Shown here in pieces: positions 25,761-33,782 of a stretch of DNA of 64,000 nucleotides. The notes beneath the pieces are model-generated. The model made no database searches. It saw only the letters and a list, made by a program, of their open reading frames with translations, and had not been told where the DNA came from. Position 1 is the stretch's first letter, and the number at the start of each line of letters is the position of its first letter. Source of the stretch: Desulfobulbaceae bacterium. GTDB lineage: Bacteria > Desulfobacterota > Desulfobulbia > Desulfobulbales > SURF-16. The stretch covers positions 19,471 through 83,470 of the forward strand of contig JALNXE010000005.1 in the NCBI GenBank assembly GCA_023230525.1, in the 5' to 3' direction. Both the position numbers and the translations under genes were made by a program.

Positions 25761-28700
25761 TTACATCTTTTGCCTGGTCAGGATTTCATGAATTTTCTGG
25801 GACAGATCCTTCATATTGTAAGGTTTCTGAATAAAACCGCTGCAGCCCTGCTTCAGCATGGAGGAAGCCTGGCCATTAATGCTGTAACCGCTTGACAGCA
25901 GAACCCGCACCTCGGGATTGATTTTTTTTAATCCGGCAAAGGTATCGCCACCGCTCAGGCCGGGCATGACCAGATCCAGCAGGACAATATCAATCCTGTC
26001 CCGGTTGCTGGTGTAAACAGCCAGCGCCTCTTTACCGCTGCGGGCGGTCAGCACCCCATAGCCCAGGCTCTTGATGATCTCCGTGCCGACGTCGATGATC
26101 AACTGCTCATCATCCACCAGCAGAACGGTCCCTTCGCCGTGCAACACCTCGTTTGACAGCTTCTTTTCTGCAATGACATCTTTTCCCGAGGCGGGCAGAT
26201 AGATGTTGAAGGTGGCGCCGTGTCCTTTGACGCTGTAAACATTGATAATGCCGCCATGATTCTTGATGATGCCATATACCGAGGCCAGGCCCAAGCCTGT
26301 TCCTCTCCCCATCTCCTTGGTGGTGAAGAACGGATCAAAGATCTTCTGCTGAATGGCTTCATCGATGCCCACTCCGGTATCGGTCACCGAGATCTTGACA
26401 TACTGCCCGGGCTTCACTCTATATGGGCGCAGGTAATCTTCATCCAAGACGGCATTTTCCGTCTGCACAAAAAGATCGCCGCCATTGGGCATGGCCTGCC
26501 AGGCGTTGATGTAGAGATTCAGCATCACCTGCTCTATCTGCCCCTGATCGGCTTCCACGGTCCAGAGATCCTCCGCATATTTTTCATGAATGGTGATCTC
26601 TTTCTTGGTACGGCCGAACAGATGATTCTGCACCTTGATAAGTTCATTTAAATTGACCGGTTTGACCTCATATTTCCCGCCCCGGCCAAAACCGAGAAGC
26701 TGCTTGGTCAGTTCCGCGGCCCGCCAGACAATGCTTTCTATCTCCTTCAAATGAGGAAAATGAGGATGCGAAGAGTCGATATCCATCAGCATCAGGGCAT
26801 TTCTGCCCTGCAGGCCCATCAGCAGATTATTAAAGTCATGGGCCACCCCTCCAGCCAGGGTGCCGATGGACTCCATTTTCTGCGCCTGATAAAACTGCAC
26901 CTCGAAGCGCTTCTGCTCGGTCATATCCCGGATAACCGTAATCACCCTGACCACCCTGCCCTCTTCCATCAGGGGTATCTTGCGGGCTTCGGTGACAAAT
27001 TCCCGGTCGCCGATTCTGGTGGTTTCCTGGGTGACCAGCACCTGTTTATTGGCAAAAACCCAGCGGTATTCATCAACAACCTTTGCCGGCAAAAAGGGAA
27101 AAATTTCCAGGGGAGTACGGCCGATAACTTCCTCCTCCAGCCCCAACTCCCTGTTAATCCGCCTAAAAACGGCGTTGAACAGCACAATTTTCAAATCCTG
27201 ATCCACCACATGGATCCAGTCTCCCATGGCGTCCAGGATTTCCCGGTAATTTTTCTCGCTCTCCCGCAGCTTATCCTCCGCCCGTTTGAGCTCGGTGATG
27301 TCGCGAAACATCCCCTGCAGATACTTTTTGCCGCCGATATTTATCAGGCTGGCCTTGATGGCTACGATTCTTATGGCCCCGCTGCTCGTGATAATCTCCT
27401 CTTCCAGAATGCTTCCCTCACCATCCTTGATATGGGCTTGGAATGTGTGAGAAAAAGTATCCGTAACGCGACCAGGCGGGTGCAGGATTGTCTGGTGTCG
27501 GCCGATTAGTTCCGATTTATCCATGCCGACCAGCCTGGCGGCCTCCTGGTTGCAGTCAACAATGATGCCGGTTTCCGCCTCAGCGAGAAATATGCCGTCC
27601 CGGGCCTGCTCAAAGAGTTTACGGTAGCGCTCCGCACTCGCCCGGAGTTCCAGTTCGGCCATCTTGCGGTGCGTGATATCGCGCAGCAGCTCCACCACCA
27701 TCTTCGGATTGCCATGTTCATCGCGGGCGGCAACATTGGCGATACACCAGAAATTCGTCTGCCTGCCGTTGATGGCCATATCCGTTTCAAATTCGTGGAT
27801 CCTGCCGTCTTCGAAACATTTCTGGACAATGCAGGACGCACACACCTCGCTGCGGCCCTGATAAACGGCAAAGCACTTCCTGCCGAGGATATCCGCCCCG
27901 AAAACCGACTCGGAATTCTCGTTGACCCAGATAATGTTGAACTGTTGATCCACCATACACATGTAATCCGGCACCGACTCAATGACGCCGGACAGTTTCT
28001 GCTCACTCTCCCTCAGCGCCTCTGCTCCGCTGGCGATCTCCTGCAGATACCTTGCTTCGATTTCAAGCTTCGCCTGCCGTTTCTGGCTCCGGAACAGCAT
28101 GATGCCGCCGGTTCCCAGAAAGAGCACCAGCAACCCCGCCAGCATGATGGTATTTCTCGCATGCCGGTTGATCGGTCCGGCAATTTCCGCATAGGGCAGG
28201 GTCAATACCAGATGCCAGTGCTCCCGGCCAATGGAAATGCGCCAGAAGGCGACCAGATCAGGCTGATCCGTGAGACAGTTGGTATAGATCCCGGCACCCT
28301 GTGGTTCCGTGGCCACCCGGTTGAGATAATCATGCTCCGCTTTGATATGCTCTTTTGTCCTGTTTTCGTTGAACTTTTCCCCTCTTTCCGTATGCATTCT
28401 TCTGATGACATCCAACACCCTGAGGCCGATGAACTCTTTTCGGGGATAGGCAAGAACCGTATGCTGGCCATCAAACATCCAGGCAAAGCCGTTGTGGCCG
28501 ACCTTGATCGGGGTGATAAAACGTCTGGCCAGGGTTTCAACCTCGATCACCCACCTGAGGATACCGATAAACTCCTCATGCGCAAATATCGGCTCTGATC
28601 CGGATATGGCGAGATTGCCCCGTTCGTTGACAAACGTTGCACTGATGTGCCCTCTCTGCTCATTGATCACATAGGCAATATCCCGCTTCGCGGCATCATT

Positions 28701-29105
28701 GCTGCCCTCGCCATCCCCCCTGGCAGGAGAAGTATGCAGGAGAAGCCCTTTGGCATCAAAGACAGCGAGGCTATAAATCTCACTTTTGTGAATTTGATAA
28801 AGATTTTCGATGGGACAATATCCGCTTTCAGGCATCCGGCCAGTGCCCGCCGCAGTAATAATTCTTTGCCGTAAATTCGAATCATCGGCAAAGGCTTTGA
28901 AGATTGCAAGGTGCTCGGCAATATATTCTTCCATACCCCTGGCCGTGGCCTCATTGGTGGCCTGCAACTGCTGCTCTATCTGGGAAACAACGGTTTTTTT
29001 GAAATGAGCATGGGACAGGTAGGACACATAGATAATGGCAATGATCACCGATGTACTGGCGATGATACTTGCCGTGGTCCTGGTAAAGAGTTTTTTAACT
29101 GTCAT
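25761..29105 (-). CDS. Hybrid sensor histidine kinase (Cache-PAS-kinase-receiver)
   Basis: This is a 1114-residue inner-membrane sensor. A first transmembrane segment (residues about 12-30) and a second (about 325-345) enclose a large periplasmic Cache-like sensor domain. Three PAS domains follow in the cytoplasm (about 370-490, 495-620 and 625-745). The kinase core has the H-box AGGVAHDFNNLL, N-box LNLYINAWQAM, and G-boxes DTGVGI and GRGTGLGL. The C-terminal receiver domain has VLLVDDE and the phospho-acceptor in VLLDLVMPG. A relay to a histidine phosphotransfer or separate regulator is likely, but none is adjacent. The input signal is unknown. Confidence 0.92.
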   Translation of the reverse strand: MTVKKLFTRTTASIIASTSVIIAIIYVSYLSHAHFKKTVVSQIEQQLQATNEATARGMEEYIAEHLAIFKAFADDSNLRQRIITAAGTGRMPESGYCPIENLYQIHKSEIYSLAVFDAKGLLLHTSPARGDGEGSNDAAKRDIAYVINEQRGHISATFVNERGNLAISGSEPIFAHEEFIGILRWVIEVETLARRFITPIKVGHNGFAWMFDGQHTVLAYPRKEFIGLRVLDVIRRMHTERGEKFNENRTKEHIKAEHDYLNRVATEPQGAGIYTNCLTDQPDLVAFWRISIGREHWHLVLTLPYAEIAGPINRHARNTIMLAGLLVLFLGTGGIMLFRSQKRQAKLEIEARYLQEIASGAEALRESEQKLSGVIESVPDYMCMVDQQFNIIWVNENSESVFGADILGRKCFAVYQGRSEVCASCIVQKCFEDGRIHEFETDMAINGRQTNFWCIANVAARDEHGNPKMVVELLRDITHRKMAELELRASAERYRKLFEQARDGIFLAEAETGIIVDCNQEAARLVGMDKSELIGRHQTILHPPGRVTDTFSHTFQAHIKDGEGSILEEEIITSSGAIRIVAIKASLINIGGKKYLQGMFRDITELKRAEDKLRESEKNYREILDAMGDWIHVVDQDLKIVLFNAVFRRINRELGLEEEVIGRTPLEIFPFLPAKVVDEYRWVFANKQVLVTQETTRIGDREFVTEARKIPLMEEGRVVRVITVIRDMTEQKRFEVQFYQAQKMESIGTLAGGVAHDFNNLLMGLQGRNALMLMDIDSSHPHFPHLKEIESIVWRAAELTKQLLGFGRGGKYEVKPVNLNELIKVQNHLFGRTKKEITIHEKYAEDLWTVEADQGQIEQVMLNLYINAWQAMPNGGDLFVQTENAVLDEDYLRPYRVKPGQYVKISVTDTGVGIDEAIQQKIFDPFFTTKEMGRGTGLGLASVYGIIKNHGGIINVYSVKGHGATFNIYLPASGKDVIAEKKLSNEVLHGEGTVLLVDDEQLIIDVGTEIIKSLGYGVLTARSGKEALAVYTSNRDRIDIVLLDLVMPGLSGGDTFAGLKKINPEVRVLLSSGYSINGQASSMLKQGCSGFIQKPYNMKDLSQKIHEILTRQKM

Positions 29106-29124
29106 ATGGTTAGCATGTAAATGA

Positions 29125-29190
29125 TCAGGAGCCCTTACGAAATAACGGGTACAGGTCGTACTGTTCCTTTACGGCTTCTTCTGCCGTTTT
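29125..29190 (-). repeat. 66-bp dispersed repeat, copy B
   Basis: Read on the minus strand, this is the same length as copy A (6128-6193). It shares AAAACGGCAGAAG, AGCCGTAA, GTT and TTTCGTAA, with a different middle. The middle here holds its own small hairpin, GTAC-GACCT-GTAC. It sits just upstream of the histidine kinase start. Confidence 0.7.
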
Positions 29191-29441
29191 GGTTTGCAAA
29201 ATCAACGGCTCCGCACCGGCCAAAAAAATGAATCTGTGCCACGGAGACAGTGCCTGAAGGGAAAAAACGCGAAACCCCCTGATAGTAATCGGGTCTTGTT
29301 TGGGGAAAGTCCGGGGCCGACGGCTGAACAAGGTGGCCGATCGGCGAGGGGATCAAGCGAAGCCCCACGGCAAAACCCTCAGCACAGAAGGGCCAAAATG
29401 GAACAGGAGCAATATCCTGTGATCCCAGACTGGAATGAAAA
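29191..29441. other. Structured intergenic region, possible non-coding RNA or degenerate element
   Basis: Several good stems can be drawn: CCTGAT with ATCGGG (29278-29283 and 29288-29293, loop AGTA), and GCCGACGGC with GCCG-A-TCGGC (29316-29324 and 29336-29345). Weaker ones are GGGG/CCCC around 29348-29366 and ACAGGA/TCCTGT at 29403-29420. Open frames on both strands through it are short and low in plausibility. It matches no RNA family I can name. Confidence 0.35.
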
Positions 29442-29467
29442 AATATCATTTTCAATAAAATGATATT
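29442..29467. promoter_or_regulatory. Perfect AT-rich inverted repeat upstream of lgt
   Basis: AATATCATTTT and AAAATGATATT form 11-bp perfect arms around CAAT. A second overlapping palindrome, AAATGA-TAT-TCATTT, extends to the right. The symmetry suggests an operator; the ATGATAT core recalls Fur-type sites but does not match the consensus well. Confidence 0.45.
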
Positions 29468-29560
29468 CATTTAAGGAAAAAATGAAAAGAAATTTAAGGA
29501 GGGAAGAAATTTTTTCAATATCAACAGCCAGTCATCTCAGCCCCCATTGCATGCAATCAC

Positions 29561-29588
29561 TTGACAAGCAAAATTTCTCAGGTTTAAT
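29561..29588 (+). promoter_or_regulatory. Promoter of lgt, possibly giving a leaderless mRNA
   Basis: TTGACA (29561-29566) and TTTAAT (29583-29588) are 16 bases apart. The lgt ATG at 29595 lies only 6 bases after the -10, about where transcription would begin, and there is no clear Shine-Dalgarno. Confidence 0.5.
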
Positions 29589-29594
29589 GGCCGT

Positions 29595-30389
29595 ATGCTT
29601 TCTTTTCCAGAAATAGATCCTGTTCTCATCAAACTGGGGCCGCTGCAGGTGCGCTGGTATGGCCTGATGTATGTTCTCGGTTTCTTAAGCTCCTACTTTC
29701 TCGTCCGCCATCAGATCAGCAAATTCCGGCTCAAGAAACTGGCGGTTGAATTTGAAAACCTCAACTTCGCGCTCATCATCAGCCTGGTGCTGGGCGGCAG
29801 ATTGGGCTATGTGTTTTTTTATAATTTCTCCTATTACCTGGAGCATCCGCTGGAGATCTTCGCCACCTGGCATGGGGGCATGTCCTTTCATGGCGCGGTC
29901 ATCGGCCTGGTGCTGGCCGGCTGGCTCTACTGCCGCAAAAAAGGACTGAACTTTCTGGAAACAGCGGACATCTATGTAGTAACGACCCCGGTTGGGTTAG
30001 GCCTGGGCCGGCTCGGCAACTTTATCAATGCCGAACTTTTCGGCCGGGTAAGCGACGTACCCTGGGCCATGGTTTTTCCGGGGGCAGGGCCTCTTGCCCG
30101 TCATCCTTCCCAGCTGTATGAGGCCCTGCTGGAGGGGGTAGTGCTGTTTGCCATTCTCTGGCGGCTGAAAACCGCGAAATACCGCCGCGGCTGGGCCCAC
30201 GGCACGATGCTTGCCGCCTTTCTCATGCTCTACGGCTTTTTCCGTATCTTCAGCGAATTCTTCCGCCAGCCGGATGCCCAGATCGGCTTTCTGGCAGGCT
30301 TTATCACCCGGGGGCAGCTTTTAAGCGCTGTAATGATTTGTGCTGGATTAATTCTCTATTTTAACGTAAAAAACGATTCTAACGTGTAA
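29595..30389 (+). CDS. lgt: Prolipoprotein diacylglyceryl transferase
   Basis: Lgt is the first enzyme of lipoprotein maturation. It moves diacylglycerol from phosphatidylglycerol to the lipobox cysteine in the inner membrane. The 264-residue protein has seven predicted helices, the essential His in WHGGMSFHGAVIGL and the signature GLGRLGNFINAELFGR with its invariant arginine. The several lipoproteins in this window would be its substrates. The stop codon overlaps the start of the M16 protease gene (TAATG), so the two are coupled. Confidence 0.95.
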   Translation: MLSFPEIDPVLIKLGPLQVRWYGLMYVLGFLSSYFLVRHQISKFRLKKLAVEFENLNFALIISLVLGGRLGYVFFYNFSYYLEHPLEIFATWHGGMSFHGAVIGLVLAGWLYCRKKGLNFLETADIYVVTTPVGLGLGRLGNFINAELFGRVSDVPWAMVFPGAGPLARHPSQLYEALLEGVVLFAILWRLKTAKYRRGWAHGTMLAAFLMLYGFFRIFSEFFRQPDAQIGFLAGFITRGQLLSAVMICAGLILYFNVKNDSNV

Positions 30390-33067
30390 TGTGGACCGCT
30401 CCCATGAAATCACGGCCATTTTTCTTACTGATTTTACTCCTAACAGCCATCACTATGACAACACAGACAACCGGCGCCAAAGAACTTTCCTCCCATCTTT
30501 ACAAGGAAACCCTCTCCAATAAACTGGCGGTCCTGGTCAAGGAGACCCCCGGGACCAAGGTCGCCACCGTACAGATATGGGTGAAGGCCGGCAGCATTTA
30601 CGAAGACGAGAACGAAGCAGGCATCACCCACCTGATCGAACATATGATCTTCAAGGGCACCCCCACCAGGGGGCTGGGCAGGATCGCCGGCGACATCGAG
30701 GAGGTCGGAGGCCGCATCAATGCCTATACCTCCTATGAATACACGGTGTACCACGCCACCCTCTCCGCCCGCTTCTGGGAAAGAGGCCTTGATGTGCTCA
30801 ACGACGCCCTGCGCCACTCCATATTTGATCCCGACGAGCTGGAGCGGGAGAAAAAGGTGATTCTGGAAGAGATCCGCATGCGTAACGACCGGCCGGAAAC
30901 CAAGCTCTTCGAGCAGCTGATGACCACGGCCTACACGGTCCATCCTTACCGGCTGCCGGTCATCGGCACGGTGGAGAGCGTCACGGGCTTTACCCGGGAC
31001 GACATCCTCAACTACATGAAGGACCACTACCATGCCGAGAACTTCACCGTGGTGGTGGTGGGCGACGTGCGTTACGGCGATGTCTTGCGGGCGGTAAATA
31101 ATCTCATGGGGGACATTGCCCAGGGCGATCATGTTCAGCCCCCCCTGCCCCAGGAACCGGACCAGGATGCGCCCCGCTTTTTCCAGCAGAAGGACGACAT
31201 CAACCAGACCCATCTGGCCCTGGCCTTTGCCATTACCCCCTTTGTCCATCCCGACACCCCGGTGCTCGATGTCATTGCCGCCATTCTCGGCCAGGGAGAT
31301 GCCTCCCGCCTGTTCAATGAGCTGCGCAACGAGAAGCGGCTGGTCTACCGGGTCAGCGCCGCAGCCTTTACCCCCAAGGACAAAGGGCTGATGGAGGCTA
31401 CCGCCACCCTGGATGCCGCCAAACTTCCAGAAGCCCTGGAGGCGATGCTGGAAGAGTTTTTCCGGCTCAAATACCTGCGGGTCAGCGAGGAAGAGATCAA
31501 CCGGGTGAAACGCAACCTGGAAAGCGACTTTGTCTTCAATCTGGAACGGGCGGAAGGACAGGCCCGTACCCTGGGGTCTTTTGAGTTTCTCACCGGTGAT
31601 CCGCGGGAAGACGAATACCTGACCAAGGTTCGCACGGTAAGCGCCGACGACGTCATGCGCGTGGCCCAGAAATATTTTACCACCCGCAACATCTCCGTCG
31701 GCTGCCTGCTGCCGCTGGATAGCCCGGTCGACATCAACAGCGGGATGTTTGCCCAAATCATCGCCAAGGCGGAAGAGGCGGCCAAAAACAGTGTGCCCCC
31801 CTCTTTGCTGAGCAACTCCTACCTCAATGATGTGCACCGGTTTCAGCTGGCAAACGGCATCACCCTGCTGGTGCGGGAGGACCACAGCATCCCCACCGTT
31901 TCCATGCGGGCTCTCTTTCCCGGCGGCCTGCGCAGTGAAACGGAAGCCACCAACGGCGCCTTTGCCTTTATCACCGAGCTGCTGCCCACCGCCACCGAGA
32001 AACTGTCCTCCCGGGAGCTCACCCTGGAGATTGCCGAAATGGCCGGCTCCATCTCCGGCTTCAACGGTAAAAACACCTTCGGCCTCAAGGCGGATTTTCT
32101 GGCCCGTTTTTTTGATGATGGGCTCAGGCTCTTCCGGGACATTATCATCACCCCGGCCTTTGATGAGGCGGAGGCGGAAAAAATCAGACCGGAACTCCTG
32201 GCCCTGCTCAAGCAGCAGGATGATTCGCTGCCCTCGCTGAGCTTCAAAGAATTTAACCGCCTGCTCTTCCAGGGACACCCATACGCCCTGAATAACTCGG
32301 GTTCGGAAGCGGCCATCAAAAACTTCACCACCGGCGATCTGAAAAAAATTTACCAGGATCACGCCGTTCCGGAAAAGATGGTGCTGGCTGTTGCCGGTGA
32401 TGTCAAGGCTGGCGAGGTGCAGAAGCTGGTGGAAAAATACTTCGGCACCTGGGCCAACCCGGCAACAAACAACGATACGGTACGGGAAAGTTTCCTGCCC
32501 CCGCCTCCCCCGGCCCACCCGCAATTCTTCTCGGTGGAACGGGACAAGGAACAGGTGCATATTGTCATCGGTTTTCTCGCCGTACCGCTCTCCAGCGCAG
32601 ACAGATATCCCCTGGAAATCATCGAAACCGTCTTAAGCGGCCAGAGCGGCAGGCTCTTCAACGAGCTGCGCGACAAGCAGAGCCTGGCCTACAGCCTTTC
32701 CGCCTTCAGCCTGTTCGGGCTTGAGACCGGCTCATTCGGCATTTATATCGGCACCAGCCCGGACAAAAGAGATGAAGTGATCAAGGCGCTGTGGAAGGAG
32801 CTTTATCTGATCCAGGAGGAAACGGTAAGTGACGAGGAGCTGACCAAGGCCAAAAACCTGCTGATCAGCCAGTATGAACTGGGGCTGCAGACCCATGGCG
32901 CCCAGGCCATGGAAATGGGCTTGAACGAGACGTACGGCCTGGGGCAGGATTACGGCAACCGCTATGTTGCCGAGATTGATAAAATTGACGGACAAAGGGT
33001 GCTTGAGGTTGCCCGCCGCTACATCCAGCCCGACCATTATGTCATGGTCACCGTCGGGGCGAAATGA
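30389..33067 (+). CDS. Secreted M16 family zinc protease, two-domain
   Basis: This 892-residue protein has an N-terminal signal peptide (PFFLLILLLTAITMTTQTTG) and so acts in the periplasm. It consists of two tandem pitrilysin-type halves. The first has the inverted zinc motif HLIEH in GITHLIEHMIFKGTP, with the later glutamate region, and the second half lacks HxxEH, as is normal for the non-catalytic partner domain. It may degrade peptides left from protein export. ATG 30389 overlaps the lgt stop; a second ATG at 30404 would also give a good signal peptide. rpe follows 50 bases later. Confidence 0.9.
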   Translation: MWTAPMKSRPFFLLILLLTAITMTTQTTGAKELSSHLYKETLSNKLAVLVKETPGTKVATVQIWVKAGSIYEDENEAGITHLIEHMIFKGTPTRGLGRIAGDIEEVGGRINAYTSYEYTVYHATLSARFWERGLDVLNDALRHSIFDPDELEREKKVILEEIRMRNDRPETKLFEQLMTTAYTVHPYRLPVIGTVESVTGFTRDDILNYMKDHYHAENFTVVVVGDVRYGDVLRAVNNLMGDIAQGDHVQPPLPQEPDQDAPRFFQQKDDINQTHLALAFAITPFVHPDTPVLDVIAAILGQGDASRLFNELRNEKRLVYRVSAAAFTPKDKGLMEATATLDAAKLPEALEAMLEEFFRLKYLRVSEEEINRVKRNLESDFVFNLERAEGQARTLGSFEFLTGDPREDEYLTKVRTVSADDVMRVAQKYFTTRNISVGCLLPLDSPVDINSGMFAQIIAKAEEAAKNSVPPSLLSNSYLNDVHRFQLANGITLLVREDHSIPTVSMRALFPGGLRSETEATNGAFAFITELLPTATEKLSSRELTLEIAEMAGSISGFNGKNTFGLKADFLARFFDDGLRLFRDIIITPAFDEAEAEKIRPELLALLKQQDDSLPSLSFKEFNRLLFQGHPYALNNSGSEAAIKNFTTGDLKKIYQDHAVPEKMVLAVAGDVKAGEVQKLVEKYFGTWANPATNNDTVRESFLPPPPPAHPQFFSVERDKEQVHIVIGFLAVPLSSADRYPLEIIETVLSGQSGRLFNELRDKQSLAYSLSAFSLFGLETGSFGIYIGTSPDKRDEVIKALWKELYLIQEETVSDEELTKAKNLLISQYELGLQTHGAQAMEMGLNETYGLGQDYGNRYVAEIDKIDGQRVLEVARRYIQPDHYVMVTVGAK

Positions 33068-33117
33068 TAACGTTCCAACGCTTAAACGTTTGAACGCTTG
33101 AACAAGGATTTATTGCC

Positions 33118-33771
33118 ATGCAGAAGAAAATGCTTGCCCCCTCTATTCTTTCCGCCGATTTTTCGCGGCTGGGGGAAGAGATTAACGACGTGATCAAGGC
33201 CGGCGCCGATGTCATCCATGTGGATGTCATGGACGGCCATTTTGTGCCCAACATCACCATCGGGCCGCTGGTGGTGGCGGCGGTGCGGAAGATCTGCCGG
33301 CACCCCCTGGACGTGCATCTGATGATCAGTGATGCCGACCGCTACCTTGAGGCCTTTGCCGAGGCCGGGGCGGACTGGATCACCGTGCATGTTGAGGCTT
33401 GCACCCATCTGCACCGCACCATCCAGCACATCAGAAAGCTCGGAAAAAAGGCCGGAGTGGTGCTGAACCCCGCCACCTCGCTGGCAACCCTGGACTACAT
33501 CCTGGAAGATGTTGATCTGGTGATGCTGATGAGTGTCAATCCTGGTTTCGGCGGCCAGTCCTTTATCCCTTCCACCCTGGATAAAATCCGCGCCTTAAAG
33601 GCACGCATCGATCAGCTCGGGCTTTCGACGGGCATTGAAATTGACGGCGGGGTAAGCCCTGCTAATATCAGTGCCATCTCCGCCGCCGGCGCCAATATCT
33701 TCGTGGCCGGTTCCGCGGTTTTCTCCGGCGACTACCTCCAGACGGTGGCGGCGCTCAAAAGCCGCTGGTAG
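33118..33771 (+). CDS. rpe: Ribulose-phosphate 3-epimerase
   Basis: This enzyme interconverts ribulose 5-phosphate and xylulose 5-phosphate in the pentose phosphate pathway. The TIM-barrel signature HVDVMDGHFVPNITIGP holds the catalytic aspartate and metal ligands. The second aspartate lies in EIDGGVSPANI, and MSVNPGFGGQSFIP forms the phosphate loop. The 217-residue length is standard. It is the last gene of the lgt-M16-rpe set and runs into the minus-strand locus with an 11-base gap and no obvious terminator. Confidence 0.96.
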   Translation: MQKKMLAPSILSADFSRLGEEINDVIKAGADVIHVDVMDGHFVPNITIGPLVVAAVRKICRHPLDVHLMISDADRYLEAFAEAGADWITVHVEACTHLHRTIQHIRKLGKKAGVVLNPATSLATLDYILEDVDLVMLMSVNPGFGGQSFIPSTLDKIRALKARIDQLGLSTGIEIDGGVSPANISAISAAGANIFVAGSAVFSGDYLQTVAALKSRW

Positions 33772-33782
33772 AAAATCCCCTG

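Noticed and set aside
29301..29316. GGGGAAAGTCCGGGG, recalling the conserved GAGGAAAGUCC of RNase P RNA
   Set aside because: The surrounding region is far too short and lacks the other conserved RNase P segments in the right order.
29135..29470. Minus-strand frames of 68-111 codons through the structured region upstream of lgt
   Set aside because: Two overlapping frames compete, neither has a ribosome site or domain, and the sequence is explained better by stem-loops and the dispersed repeat.
30440..32560. A 706-codon open frame on the minus strand
   Set aside because: It is antisense to the M16 protease, whose motifs and signal peptide are plain. The frame has no recognisable domain.
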